Shown one piece after another: positions 25,908 through 33,912 of a stretch of 64,000 nucleotides of DNA. Source of the DNA: Candidatus Centipeda massiliensis (lineage in GTDB: Bacteria > Bacillota > Negativicutes > Selenomonadales > Selenomonadaceae). A program made the position numbers and the translations under genes. The notes under the pieces are model-generated. The model was not told the DNA's origin. It saw only the letters and a list, made by a program, of their open reading frames with translations, and did no database searches. The DNA is taken from positions 248,819-312,818 of the forward strand of contig NZ_LT985756.1 in the NCBI RefSeq assembly GCF_900290285.1, in the 5' to 3' direction. Within the stretch, counting starts at the first letter, position 1, and the number at the start of each line of letters is the position of its first letter.

Positions 25908-27212
25908 CTATCGCTTCGTCACGCGCACGCGATCCATCTCCGTCCCATCGGGCAGGAAGCACGCAATCTCAAGCGCGTCCCGCGTAACCTCCATCGTGAG
26001 ATAGTTATCCGTCTCGGGCTGCGGCAGTGTCACCTCGTCAAAGGCGTGGTCGATCCAAAGATTCGGATAGCGTACATTGCCTGCAACCCCCGTAAGGATG
26101 TAGAGAGGTCCCTTCCCCGCCGCTGTCTTCTCAAATCCGTAGATATGTCCGCGATTCCGATACGTGTGCAGATGTGCCGTAAAGACGACGTCAATCGCAA
26201 GTTCGTCGAACATCGGCATCCACACGCGCCCATTGTCCTCATCAATGCCCTCGGGGCGCTCGGGATGTCCGTTGATGCGGTATTGCAGCACATCCTTGTG
26301 CATGAGGACGATGTTCCAACGCTTCCGATGCGCCTTCAGGTCGCGGCGCAGCCACGCGCGCTGTTCTTCCATCAGCCCGTGCTTAAAATCACCGATTTCC
26401 TTTTGCTGCGTACACAGTACGACATAGTGGGCATCGCCATAGTCAAAGGAATAGTAGTAACGCTCGAACTCCTTGCTCCCGTTCCTCGGCGTTTTGAAAT
26501 AATGCAGATACGCCGCAGGCAGACGGGTTTTCCAGTCGCGGTTGTAAGTCTCGTGGTTGCCCATGACGGGTGCAATCGGAATCGAACGCTGCATTTCCTT
26601 CACTCCGACAAAGAACTCCGTCCACTGCAGGCGATCCTCTCCATTGTCCACGAGGTCGCCCATGCAGGCAAAGAGCTGCGCGTCCGTATTACGTGCCCAT
26701 GCCAGATGCGCCAGTTCCTTCCAGTCCGCATAGTCCGAGGACTGGGAGTCGGGAAAGAGCAGCATCTTGTAAGGCTCGTTCGCCGACGGCGCGTAGAGTT
26801 CCTGCCAATCCGTTGCCATATCCCCCGCCGTGATGCGGTACTGATAATGCGTGCCTGGCATCAGATCCAGCTCCGCCGTATACTGATAGACCTCAATACC
26901 ATCATCCGTAAAGCGGTCATCCGACACCGCAAAGCGGCGCGTATCTCCCGTATCCTGCACGCGCAGTTCGAGGATCTGATTCTCTGCGGGGGACAGCAGC
27001 TCCCACATAATAACGCGTGCCCGTCCCGTCTCTGCCGCCACCTGCCGCAGCCGCTCGACATAGAGCACGCCCGGGAACTGCCGCAGTGCCGTATCCCGAA
27101 GACCGCGCAGTCCGCCGAACTGCCAGAGTGCCGCACCGCCCGCCGCAGCCACCCCTGCCGCAGTCACCGCCTTAATAAATGTCCGTCGATTGATCTTCGC
27201 TTTATTTTCCAT
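25908..27212 (-). CDS. Exported metallophosphoesterase (purple acid phosphatase-like)
   Basis: A 434-residue protein starting with a Tat-type signal: INRRTFIK then an alanine-rich hydrophobic stretch (residues 15-33). About residues 55-145 form a fibronectin-like N-terminal domain as in purple acid phosphatases. The metallophosphoesterase core (about 148-390) shows FPDSQ, ACMGDLVDNGED, VMGNHETY, LMHKDV and FTAHLHTY. The first motif has S-Q where D-x-H is usual, so one metal site may be altered. It would act outside the inner membrane on phosphate esters; the substrate is unknown. Confidence 0.85.
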   Translation of the reverse strand: MENKAKINRRTFIKAVTAAGVAAAGGAALWQFGGLRGLRDTALRQFPGVLYVERLRQVAAETGRARVIMWELLSPAENQILELRVQDTGDTRRFAVSDDRFTDDGIEVYQYTAELDLMPGTHYQYRITAGDMATDWQELYAPSANEPYKMLLFPDSQSSDYADWKELAHLAWARNTDAQLFACMGDLVDNGEDRLQWTEFFVGVKEMQRSIPIAPVMGNHETYNRDWKTRLPAAYLHYFKTPRNGSKEFERYYYSFDYGDAHYVVLCTQQKEIGDFKHGLMEEQRAWLRRDLKAHRKRWNIVLMHKDVLQYRINGHPERPEGIDEDNGRVWMPMFDELAIDVVFTAHLHTYRNRGHIYGFEKTAAGKGPLYILTGVAGNVRYPNLWIDHAFDEVTLPQPETDNYLTMEVTRDALEIACFLPDGTEMDRVRVTKR

Positions 27213-27349
27213 TCCTTCACATTTCCTCGTCTATAACCATCACACCTCATCATGAAACCTTGGGAATCTCGGATCAACGCATCCCGGCCATCTTGCCGCA
27301 TTTGATCCGTGCCCCCGTGTGTGCGAATCATCCATTTTTCATTGTCGGC

Positions 27350-28087
27350 TCAGCCACTCTGCTCGTAGCAGGAGGCAAGCGCCTCTGCCGTCATTTCCCG
27401 CCCCTCGGCACGCAGATCGAGATAGCGCGCGACATCCACGCAGCTGATGCACCCACCGGGGAGAAAGCTCCCTGTATCGCAGGCAATGATGTTGTTCTTC
27501 AAAAAGAGCGGCACATTGCGGCTCATATCACGCCCACCAATCGACTGCGTCGGCGTATGCCCAACGACGACAAGTTCTGTTCCCCTATAGTTATCGTAGA
27601 AATCCTCACGAATCCATAGCAAATCCCGCGCTTTCTGTTTTGTCTGCCGCGGATTGATCCCCGCATGGACAAAGAGGATGCTTTGCCCGCCGTGCTGGAT
27701 ACGATCGTAAAGAGGACACGCCTTGACGAATGCAATCAATCCCTCGGCATCTTCCGCAGAGAGCCCCATGAGCTGATCCAGCGTCACATCGCCGCCGTTC
27801 ATCAGCCAGAGATCCATGGGGTCGAAATCATCGAGTCCATGCGTCCTGAGATAGCCGAGCATCATTGCCTCGTGATTGCCGCAGAGTGCGTGGACATTCT
27901 CATGGCACTCCACCTGCTTCTGCACGAAGCGCAGGGCTTCCACAGACTTTTTCCCGCGGTCGATATAGTCCCCGAGAAAGACAAGCATATCTTCTTTATC
28001 GTCGAATGCGATCTTTTTCCAAAGTGTACGAAGCTGATCCGCATGACCATGAATATCGCCCACGGCAAGAATCCGTCGAAATGCCAC
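27350..28087 (-). CDS. PPP-family serine/threonine protein phosphatase-like metallophosphoesterase
   Basis: A 245-residue cytosolic phosphatase. The PPP signature is complete: GDIHGH, GDYIDRGK, CGNHEAMM, VHAGI and VVVGHT. Such small bacterial PPPs act on phosphoproteins or, as ApaH relatives, on diadenosine polyphosphates; length and the GDYIDRG motif favour the PrpA/PrpB type. GTG at 28087 is chosen because GGGGG is 8 bp upstream; an ATG 36 bp earlier has no ribosome site. The 137 bp before the next gene (27213-27349) show nothing I can name. Confidence 0.88.
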   Translation of the reverse strand: MAFRRILAVGDIHGHADQLRTLWKKIAFDDKEDMLVFLGDYIDRGKKSVEALRFVQKQVECHENVHALCGNHEAMMLGYLRTHGLDDFDPMDLWLMNGGDVTLDQLMGLSAEDAEGLIAFVKACPLYDRIQHGGQSILFVHAGINPRQTKQKARDLLWIREDFYDNYRGTELVVVGHTPTQSIGGRDMSRNVPLFLKNNIIACDTGSFLPGGCISCVDVARYLDLRAEGREMTAEALASCYEQSG

Positions 28088-28179
28088 GAAAATCGCCCCC
28101 TTTATCTTTTTATTATAACGCATAAATCCTGAAATGAAAATGACGACTCATCGTATCCGCATCAAAGACTCGTACACGA

Positions 28180-28208
28180 TTGACATTCCATGTCTGGCGA
28201 TATATGAT
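28180..28208 (+). promoter_or_regulatory. purB-purA promoter
   Basis: TTGACA (28180-28185), a 17-bp spacer and TATGAT (28203-28208), 46 bp before purB. No PurR box or purine riboswitch is evident in the short leader. Confidence 0.8.
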
Positions 28209-28254
28209 AAGAATGTTGGTTTATGTCTTTCATGCACAGTGCAGGAGGAAGCAA

Positions 28255-29547
28255 ATGATCGAACGCTATACACGTCCGGAGATGGGGCATCTCTGGTCGA
28301 TCCAAAACGAGTGGCAGACCATCCTAAACGTCGAGATCGCCGCGTGCGAGGCGATGGCGGAGCTGGGTGAGATCCCCACCGCCGCCGTGGAGAACATCAA
28401 GAAGAACGCACGGTTCGATGTCGCACGCATCAACGAGATCGAAAAGACAACCGATCACGACATCATCGCCTTCCTCACGAACCTTGAGGAGAACGTCGGT
28501 GACGATTCAAAATACATCCACAAGGGGCTGACCTCAAGCGATGTCAAGGACACGGCGTACTGCGTCATGATGCGCGACGCCGCCGCGATCATCCTCGACG
28601 ATCTGCGCGCGTTTCGCGAGGTTCTGCGCCGCCGCGCTGAGGAATTCCGCCACACACCGTGCATCGGGCGCACGCACGGCATCCACGCGGAGCCGATGAC
28701 ATTCGGGCTGAAGCTGCTCCTCTGGAGCGCGGAGATCGAGCGCGACATCGAGCGCCTGACGCGTGCAAAGGAGATCGTCTCCGTCGGCAAGCTCTCGGGC
28801 GCCGTCGGTACCTACTCCAACATCGACCCGCGCATTGAGGAACTGACGTGCAAAAAGCTCGGCATTACGCCCGTGCGCCTCGCGACACAGGTCATCCAGC
28901 GCGACCGCCACGCCGAGTTCGTCACGACGCTCGCCATCATCGCGGGCACGATGGAGAAGATCGCAACCGAGATCCGCAACCTGCAGCGCACGGACATCCG
29001 CGAGGCGGAGGAGTTCTTCAAGGCGGGGCAGAAGGGATCGTCCGCGATGCCACACAAGCGCAACCCGATCAACTGCGAGCGCGTCTCGGGCATGGCGCGT
29101 CTCGTGCGCGGCAACGCCGTCGCGGCACTGGAGGACATGACCCTCTGGCACGAGCGCGACATCTCGCACTCCTCCGTCGAGCGCGTCATCCTGCCCGATG
29201 CGACCATCAACGTGGACTACTGCCTGCACAAGCTAACGGGCATCGTGGACAAGCTCCTCGTCTACCCCGACGCCATGCTGCACAACATGAACCGCACGGG
29301 CGGGCTGATCTACAGTCAGCGCATCCTTACATCACTGGTGAATAAGGGCATCCTGCGCCAGACCGCATACGTCTGGGTGCAGCGCAACGCCATGAAGCGC
29401 TGGCTCGAAAAGGAGGATTTCCGTACCAACGTCGAAAAGGACGCCGACATCTCCGCACACCTCACGAAGGAAGAGATTGACGCGTGCTTTGACTATACCT
29501 ATTTCCTGCGCCATGTGGATTCCATCTTCGCGCGCTTTGATCTCTGA
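28255..29547 (+). CDS. purB: Adenylosuccinate lyase
   Basis: A 430-residue fumarase-superfamily enzyme acting twice in purine synthesis, on SAICAR and on adenylosuccinate, releasing fumarate each time. Seen: TRPEMGHLWS at the N-terminus, HKGLTSSDVKDTA, GRTHGIHAEPMTFG with a catalytic histidine, and the signature SSAMPHKRNPINCE. ATG at 28255 follows AGGAGG by 7 bp. purA begins 24 bp downstream, so the two steps to AMP share a transcript. Confidence 0.97.
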   Translation: MIERYTRPEMGHLWSIQNEWQTILNVEIAACEAMAELGEIPTAAVENIKKNARFDVARINEIEKTTDHDIIAFLTNLEENVGDDSKYIHKGLTSSDVKDTAYCVMMRDAAAIILDDLRAFREVLRRRAEEFRHTPCIGRTHGIHAEPMTFGLKLLLWSAEIERDIERLTRAKEIVSVGKLSGAVGTYSNIDPRIEELTCKKLGITPVRLATQVIQRDRHAEFVTTLAIIAGTMEKIATEIRNLQRTDIREAEEFFKAGQKGSSAMPHKRNPINCERVSGMARLVRGNAVAALEDMTLWHERDISHSSVERVILPDATINVDYCLHKLTGIVDKLLVYPDAMLHNMNRTGGLIYSQRILTSLVNKGILRQTAYVWVQRNAMKRWLEKEDFRTNVEKDADISAHLTKEEIDACFDYTYFLRHVDSIFARFDL

Positions 29548-29571
29548 GGGAAAGAATAGGGGGACTTTATC

Positions 29572-30858
29572 ATGTCAACCATCGTAATCACGGGCACACA
29601 GTGGGGCGACGAGGGCAAGGGGAAGATCGTCGACTACCTCGCAAGCAAGGCGGACACCGTCGTCCGCTTTCAGGGCGGCTGCAACGCAGGTCACACCGTC
29701 GTCGCCGACGGCGAGGAGTACAAGCTGCGCCTCCTGCCATCCGGCATTCTCTACAAGGGCACGCACAACATCATCGCAAACGGCGTTGCCTTTGACCCCG
29801 AGGTCTGCCTGCAGGAAATGGACGCCATGGCGGAACGCGGCATCGACACATCGAATATCCGCATCTCCGACCGCGCCCACGTCGTCATGCCCTATCACCG
29901 CCTGATGGACGGCATCGGCGATGCGAAGCGCGGTGCGGACAAGATCGGCACGACGGGACGCGGCATCGGTCCCTGCTACATGGATCGCGACAACCGCATC
30001 GGCATCCGCGTCTGCGACCTCATGGAGAAGGACGAGTTTGCGAAAAAACTCAAGAAAAACCTTGAGAGCAAGAATGCCGAGCTTGCCGCTGCCTACGACC
30101 ACGAGCCGCTTGCCTATGAAGACGTGCTGAAGGAGTATCAGGGCTATGCCGAGCGCCTGCGCCCGCTTGTCACCGACACCATCCCCCTCGTCAACGAGGA
30201 GATCGCAGCGGGACGCAAGGTGCTGTTCGAGGGCGCACAGGCGACCATGCTCGACATCGACTACGGCACCTATCCATACGTCACGGCTTCGCACCCCATC
30301 TCGGGCGGCGTCACCATCGGCGCAGGCGTTGCGCCGCGGAAGATCGACAAGGTCGTCGGTGTCGTCAAGGCATACTGCACGCGCGTCGGTGAGGGTCCCT
30401 TCCCCACGGAGCAGCTCAATGCGATCGGCGAAAAGCTGCGCGAGGCGGGACACGAGTTCGGCACCGTCACAGGGCGTCCGCGCCGTACGGGCTGGCTCGA
30501 CGCCGTCGTCGTCCGCCATGCGGGACTCCTCTCCGGCATCGACTACATGGCAGTCACACGCCTCGACATCCTCGACGGCTTCGACGAGATCAAGATCTGC
30601 ACAGGCTACACGTACAAGGGAGAGCTGCTGAAGGGCGTCCCCGCGAGCCTCAACGTCCTCGCAGAGGTCGAGCCGGTCTATGAGACCTTCCCGGGCTGGA
30701 AGACGGACATCTCCGGCATCCGCAGCTACGAGGAACTGCCCGATCGCGCGCGCAAGTACCTTGAGCGCATGGCAGAGGTCACAGGTATCGCCCTCGGCAT
30801 CATCTCCGTCGGTCCCTCGCGCGAACAGACCATTGTCCTCGCCAAGGATCTTTTCTAA
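29572..30858 (+). CDS. purA: Adenylosuccinate synthetase
   Basis: A 428-residue enzyme joining IMP and aspartate with GTP, the first committed step to AMP. Seen: TGTQWGDEGKGKIVD with the catalytic aspartate, GGCNAGHTVV with the catalytic histidine, TTGRGIGPCYMDR, EGAQATMLDIDYGTYPYVT, and TGRPRRTGWLDAVV. GGGGGA precedes the ATG. It follows purB and ends in a strong terminator. Confidence 0.97.
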   Translation: MSTIVITGTQWGDEGKGKIVDYLASKADTVVRFQGGCNAGHTVVADGEEYKLRLLPSGILYKGTHNIIANGVAFDPEVCLQEMDAMAERGIDTSNIRISDRAHVVMPYHRLMDGIGDAKRGADKIGTTGRGIGPCYMDRDNRIGIRVCDLMEKDEFAKKLKKNLESKNAELAAAYDHEPLAYEDVLKEYQGYAERLRPLVTDTIPLVNEEIAAGRKVLFEGAQATMLDIDYGTYPYVTASHPISGGVTIGAGVAPRKIDKVVGVVKAYCTRVGEGPFPTEQLNAIGEKLREAGHEFGTVTGRPRRTGWLDAVVVRHAGLLSGIDYMAVTRLDILDGFDEIKICTGYTYKGELLKGVPASLNVLAEVEPVYETFPGWKTDISGIRSYEELPDRARKYLERMAEVTGIALGIISVGPSREQTIVLAKDLF

Positions 30859-30872
30859 AATCTATAAAATTA

Positions 30873-30910
30873 TGGCACGCTGTGCGTTTTGCACACAGCG
30901 TGCCATTTTT
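30873..30910. terminator. Terminator after purA (also serves the convergent gene)
   Basis: A perfect 13-bp stem (TGGCACGCTGTGC with its inverse) around GTTTT, followed by TTTTTG. The next gene converges on it. Confidence 0.92.
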
Positions 30911-30912
30911 GT

Positions 30913-31530
30913 TTACCTATTATTCGGCTCTGCCACTGCAAAGCCCGCCTCAACAAAAAACTTCCGATACGCCTCTGCCTTCTTCTCAAGCTTCATCGGA
31001 TAGGCGCGCGAGGTGGACGGCAGGCGCGTGACGAGAAGGTCGCGCTCCCCGCAGCGTGCGGATACCGTCGCTCCCGTCCTCACATCCTTTGCCTTGACCT
31101 CTGTCTCCAGCAGCGCGAATAGGATCTCCGTCGCCTTGCCGCCCGTTGTGCATATACGGCGGCACTGCGGGATTTTCTCCAAAATCTCGGGCAGCTCAAC
31201 CGTCTCCACAACCTTCAGATAGGCATCGGAGGCATTTCCATGTCCACGAATGGCACGGCGTACGCCGGGGCACGAGCCAATCCCGCGCTCGGTGAGAAAC
31301 GCCTTGATCTTCTCCGCATCAAACGCCTTTTCCTCCCCACGCTGAAAGTGCATCGCGTCGCCAAAGAAGACCAGCCCGTAGACACGCCACATATCGTTCT
31401 GGAAGTTCGGGTAGTGGAACTCCATCGCCCGCTTCTCGGCGGCGGGCGGGAACGACCCCATCATGAGTACGGTGGCATGCGGCGGAAGAAATGGCGGAAA
31501 CGGGCGCAGCTCGATTTCATGTTCTTCCAT
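30913..31530 (-). CDS. Uracil-DNA glycosylase superfamily protein (hypoxanthine-DNA glycosylase-like)
   Basis: About 205 residues. LMMGSFPPAAEKRAMEF with FHYPNFQNDMWRV is the first active-site region of the family, and LPSTSRAYP near the C-terminus is the second. This layout fits the family 6 group, which removes deaminated adenine (hypoxanthine), better than classical Ung. Three ATGs in a row lie at 31536, 31533 and 31530; the last has the best spacing from AAGGGG. It lies 12 bp after the YeiH gene in the same direction. Confidence 0.78.
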   Translation of the reverse strand: MEEHEIELRPFPPFLPPHATVLMMGSFPPAAEKRAMEFHYPNFQNDMWRVYGLVFFGDAMHFQRGEEKAFDAEKIKAFLTERGIGSCPGVRRAIRGHGNASDAYLKVVETVELPEILEKIPQCRRICTTGGKATEILFALLETEVKAKDVRTGATVSARCGERDLLVTRLPSTSRAYPMKLEKKAEAYRKFFVEAGFAVAEPNNR

Positions 31531-31542
31531 CATCATGTCCCC

Positions 31543-32523
31543 TTATAAAAGCCCCAGCGCATGCTGCACGATGAGTGACGTGCCCGCCACCGCAATCCAG
31601 CACACCATACCGAGCGCCAAGGGGCGCGCCCCATTCCGTACGAGCGAGGCCAAATCCGTATTCAGTCCGATGGCACTCATCGCGAGCACGATGGAGAACT
31701 TGCCGAGCATCCCAAGCCCATGCGAAATCTCGGCGGGGAGAATGCCCGTCGTATTCACAATGCACGCAAGCACGAAGTAGAGCACGAACATCGGAAAGAT
31801 GCGTCGAAGTGAGAAGCCCGCGCCGCTCCTCGCCCCCTTCATCACGAGCAGAGAGAAAAAGAGGCAGACAGGCACAATCATGAGCGTGCGCGTCAGCTTC
31901 ACAATCGTCGCGTACGCACCTGCATCGTGGCTGTAAGCATAGCCCGCCGCGACCACGGACGATGTATCGTTGATCGCAGTACCTGCCCACATCCCGAAGC
32001 CCGTATCCGTCATGCCCCAGCTATGCCCGAGAAATGGAAAGATAAAAACCGCAAGGACATTGAAGAAAAAAATCGTCGCAATCGAGATGACGACATCCCG
32101 ATCCTTTGCCCCGATCACAGGCGCGACCGCCGCAATCGCAGAGCCGCCGCAGATCGCCGTGCCCGCACCGATCAGAGAGGTCATATCGCGGTCGAGTCCA
32201 AGAACCTTCCCCACCAGGAACGCCGCGCCGAACGCCGCCAGCAGTGTGAAGATCATGACATAGAGCGACTGCTCGCCAACCTCGACCACATGAAAGAGAT
32301 TCATCTCAAATCCAAGCAGAATAATCGCATATTGGAGAATCTTCTTGCCCGTAAACTGAATGCCCTTCTCCACCGCCTGCGGCCGCCGCTTCTTCGCAAA
32401 CAGCATGCCAAGCAGAATACCGAACACGGGACCTCCCACAATGGGAAAGTACAGCCCCAAAATATACGCCGGAATCGCAAAGAGGAGCGCATAGAGAATG
32501 CCGTCCATATATTCGCGTTTCAT
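31543..32523 (-). CDS. YeiH family membrane protein (putative sulfate exporter)
   Basis: A 326-residue protein with about ten spans of the UPF0324/YeiH family. Typical segments are LLGFEMNL, GAGTAICGGSAIAAVAPV, and AGTAINDTSSVVAAGYAYS. Family members are annotated as sulfate or sulfonate exporters, but the substrate is poorly proven. It follows an ArsC-like gene by 15 bp and precedes a DNA glycosylase by 12 bp, one apparent transcript with no obvious shared theme. Confidence 0.9.
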   Translation of the reverse strand: MKREYMDGILYALLFAIPAYILGLYFPIVGGPVFGILLGMLFAKKRRPQAVEKGIQFTGKKILQYAIILLGFEMNLFHVVEVGEQSLYVMIFTLLAAFGAAFLVGKVLGLDRDMTSLIGAGTAICGGSAIAAVAPVIGAKDRDVVISIATIFFFNVLAVFIFPFLGHSWGMTDTGFGMWAGTAINDTSSVVAAGYAYSHDAGAYATIVKLTRTLMIVPVCLFFSLLVMKGARSGAGFSLRRIFPMFVLYFVLACIVNTTGILPAEISHGLGMLGKFSIVLAMSAIGLNTDLASLVRNGARPLALGMVCWIAVAGTSLIVQHALGLL

Positions 32524-32538
32524 AAAAACTCCCTTCTT

Positions 32539-32901
32539 TTAGGCAAACAGCTCCTCCCACTCCTTCTCACGGAAGCCCGTAAGGACACGTTCCGCCGTGA
32601 TGAGGAGTGGGCGCTTTACAAGCATCCCATCCGAGGCGAGCACAGCATACTGTTCCTCCTCCGTCATCGCGGACAGCTTGTCCTTGAGTGCAAGTTCCCG
32701 GTAGAGCATGCCGCTCGTATTGAAGAACCGCTTCAGCGGCAGCCCGCTTTTCTCGTGCCACGCCCGCAGCTCATCCACCGTCGGATTCTCCGTTTTGATA
32801 TCGCGCATCGGTGTCATGCAGCCATGCGCGCGCAGAAACTTCTCCGCCTTTTGGCAGGTCGAGCACTTCGGATAGCCGATAAAAAGAACGTCTTTATCCA
32901 C
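32539..32901 (-). CDS. ArsC/Spx family thioredoxin-fold protein
   Basis: A 120-residue protein starting with LFIGYPKCSTCQKAEKFL: a CxxC pair at about residues 14-17, followed by IKTENPTVDELRAWHEKSG and LKRFFNTSGMLYREL. This is the YffB/Spx branch of the arsenate reductase family rather than a proven arsenate reductase; the late arginine region reads DGMLVKRPLL. GTG at 32901 is chosen because AGGAGG is 8 bp upstream. Its likely role is redox regulation or thiol chemistry. Confidence 0.85.
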   Translation of the reverse strand: MDKDVLFIGYPKCSTCQKAEKFLRAHGCMTPMRDIKTENPTVDELRAWHEKSGLPLKRFFNTSGMLYRELALKDKLSAMTEEEQYAVLASDGMLVKRPLLITAERVLTGFREKEWEELFA

Positions 32902-32942
32902 AGAGTATTCCTCCTTACAGAATCCATGCAATTACTTGCTCC

Positions 32943-32970
32943 ATTATAATCCTTCAAAAAAATTTTTCAA
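32943..32970 (-). promoter_or_regulatory. Promoter of the ArsC-like / YeiH / glycosylase unit
   Basis: On the minus strand TTGAAA (32965-32970), a 16-bp spacer and TATAAT (32943-32948). It is back to back with the hsp20 promoter. Confidence 0.65.
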
Positions 32971-32989
32971 ACTTTTTCTTTTTGACCTA

Positions 32990-33017
32990 TTGACTTTTTG
33001 ACTATTTGAGGTATAAT
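32990..33017 (+). promoter_or_regulatory. hsp20 promoter and leader
   Basis: TTGACT (32990-32995), 16 bp, TATAAT (33012-33017). TTGAC occurs three times in a row at about 9-bp steps. The leader is about 100 nt and begins with a small hairpin (AAGGTG with CACCTT). No CIRCE element is visible. Confidence 0.6.
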
Positions 33018-33125
33018 AACAATCGAAAGGTGAACAACAGAGCACCTTCCTAAAGAAATGACAAGAAACGATGGGACGCATTCCAAACAGTGCACCCGTC
33101 AAAAACCTCTAAGGAGTTGATTACC

Positions 33126-33584
33126 ATGTTTGGACTTGTACCTTTTGCCGGTCGTCGGAACCTCTCGCAGCGTGACAGCGCGAATCCGTTTGCACTGCTT
33201 GACGCAATGCACGATTCCTTCTTCCGTGACGACTTCCCCACTGCGAACTGGGGCGCCGCCTCGTTCAAGGTGGACGTGAAGGACGCAAACGATCACTATG
33301 AGCTGACCGCAGACCTGCCGGGCATGACGAAGGAGGACATCGCCCTGCACTACGAGAACGGCTATCTCACGATCGCCGCCTCGCGCACGGAGTCCAATGA
33401 CGAGAAGGACGATGCGGGCAACTATATCCGCCGCGAGCGCCACACGGGCGAGGTCAGCCGCTCGTTCTACATCGACGGCATCGACGATGCGAATATCCAC
33501 GCGGAGTTTAAGGACGGCGTGCTTCAGGTAAATCTGCCAAAGACGGCGGAAGCACCCGCACGCAAGCAGATCGAGATTCACTGA
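33126..33584 (+). CDS. Hsp20 / alpha-crystallin small heat-shock protein
   Basis: A 152-residue ATP-independent holdase that binds unfolding proteins. The alpha-crystallin domain (about residues 45-140) shows FKVDVKDANDHYELTADLPG, cut here as VDVKDAND and YELTADLPGM, then SRSFYIDGIDDANIHAEFKDGVL in parts, with the conserved G-V-L before strand 9. The N-terminus has the FDPF-like NPFALLDAMHDSFF. AAGGAG precedes the ATG at 33126. It is followed by a perfect terminator, so it is monocistronic and probably stress-induced. Confidence 0.95.
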   Translation: MFGLVPFAGRRNLSQRDSANPFALLDAMHDSFFRDDFPTANWGAASFKVDVKDANDHYELTADLPGMTKEDIALHYENGYLTIAASRTESNDEKDDAGNYIRRERHTGEVSRSFYIDGIDDANIHAEFKDGVLQVNLPKTAEAPARKQIEIH

Positions 33585-33610
33585 TCTGCGTGAATTCTCT
33601 CATCCATAAA

Positions 33611-33658
33611 GAGCGGAACTGTGCTCGGGAAATTTCCTGAGCACAGTTCCGCTCTTTT
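33611..33658. terminator. Terminator after hsp20
   Basis: A perfect 16-bp stem (33611-33626 with 33639-33654) followed by TTTT. Confidence 0.9.
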
Positions 33659-33663
33659 CATTT

Positions 33664-33824
33664 AGGAAGCACTGATAAATTCAACCGCGCCATATCAGCG
33701 CATCTTTTTTGCTCGAACGCCGCCCGCGATTCTCCACAGAGAACGACGCACCATCCATTTATCCCCTTGTTCGGACGAAAAAATCTACACCGATCTGACG
33801 GACTTCGTTTTATCAGCGCTCCCT
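33664..33824. repeat. MITE-like intergenic repeat, copy B
   Basis: About 161 bp. Left end AGGAAGCACTGATAAATTCA; right end is the near inverse, TTTTATCAGCGCTCCCT. The centre shares GGACGAAAAAATCTAC with copies C and D. It lies just after the hsp20 terminator. The remaining 33825-33912 holds an AT-rich aspA promoter region with TATACT at 33865-33870 and the palindrome CTGTATACAG. Confidence 0.8.
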
Positions 33825-33912
33825 TTATTTTCAAAAAGCATTTCTTTTTTATGCTTTTGTGGTATACTGTATACAGTTGTTGATAACTTGAAGATGCAGA
33901 GGAGCGATTGCT

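Noticed and set aside
27213-27349. A possible decayed repeat between the two phosphatase genes
   Set aside because: It shares only scattered short words with the MITE-like family and lacks inverted ends.
32539-32901. Arsenate resistance operon
   Set aside because: The ArsC-like protein belongs to the Spx/YffB branch, and its neighbours are YeiH and a DNA glycosylase, not arsenic pumps or regulators.
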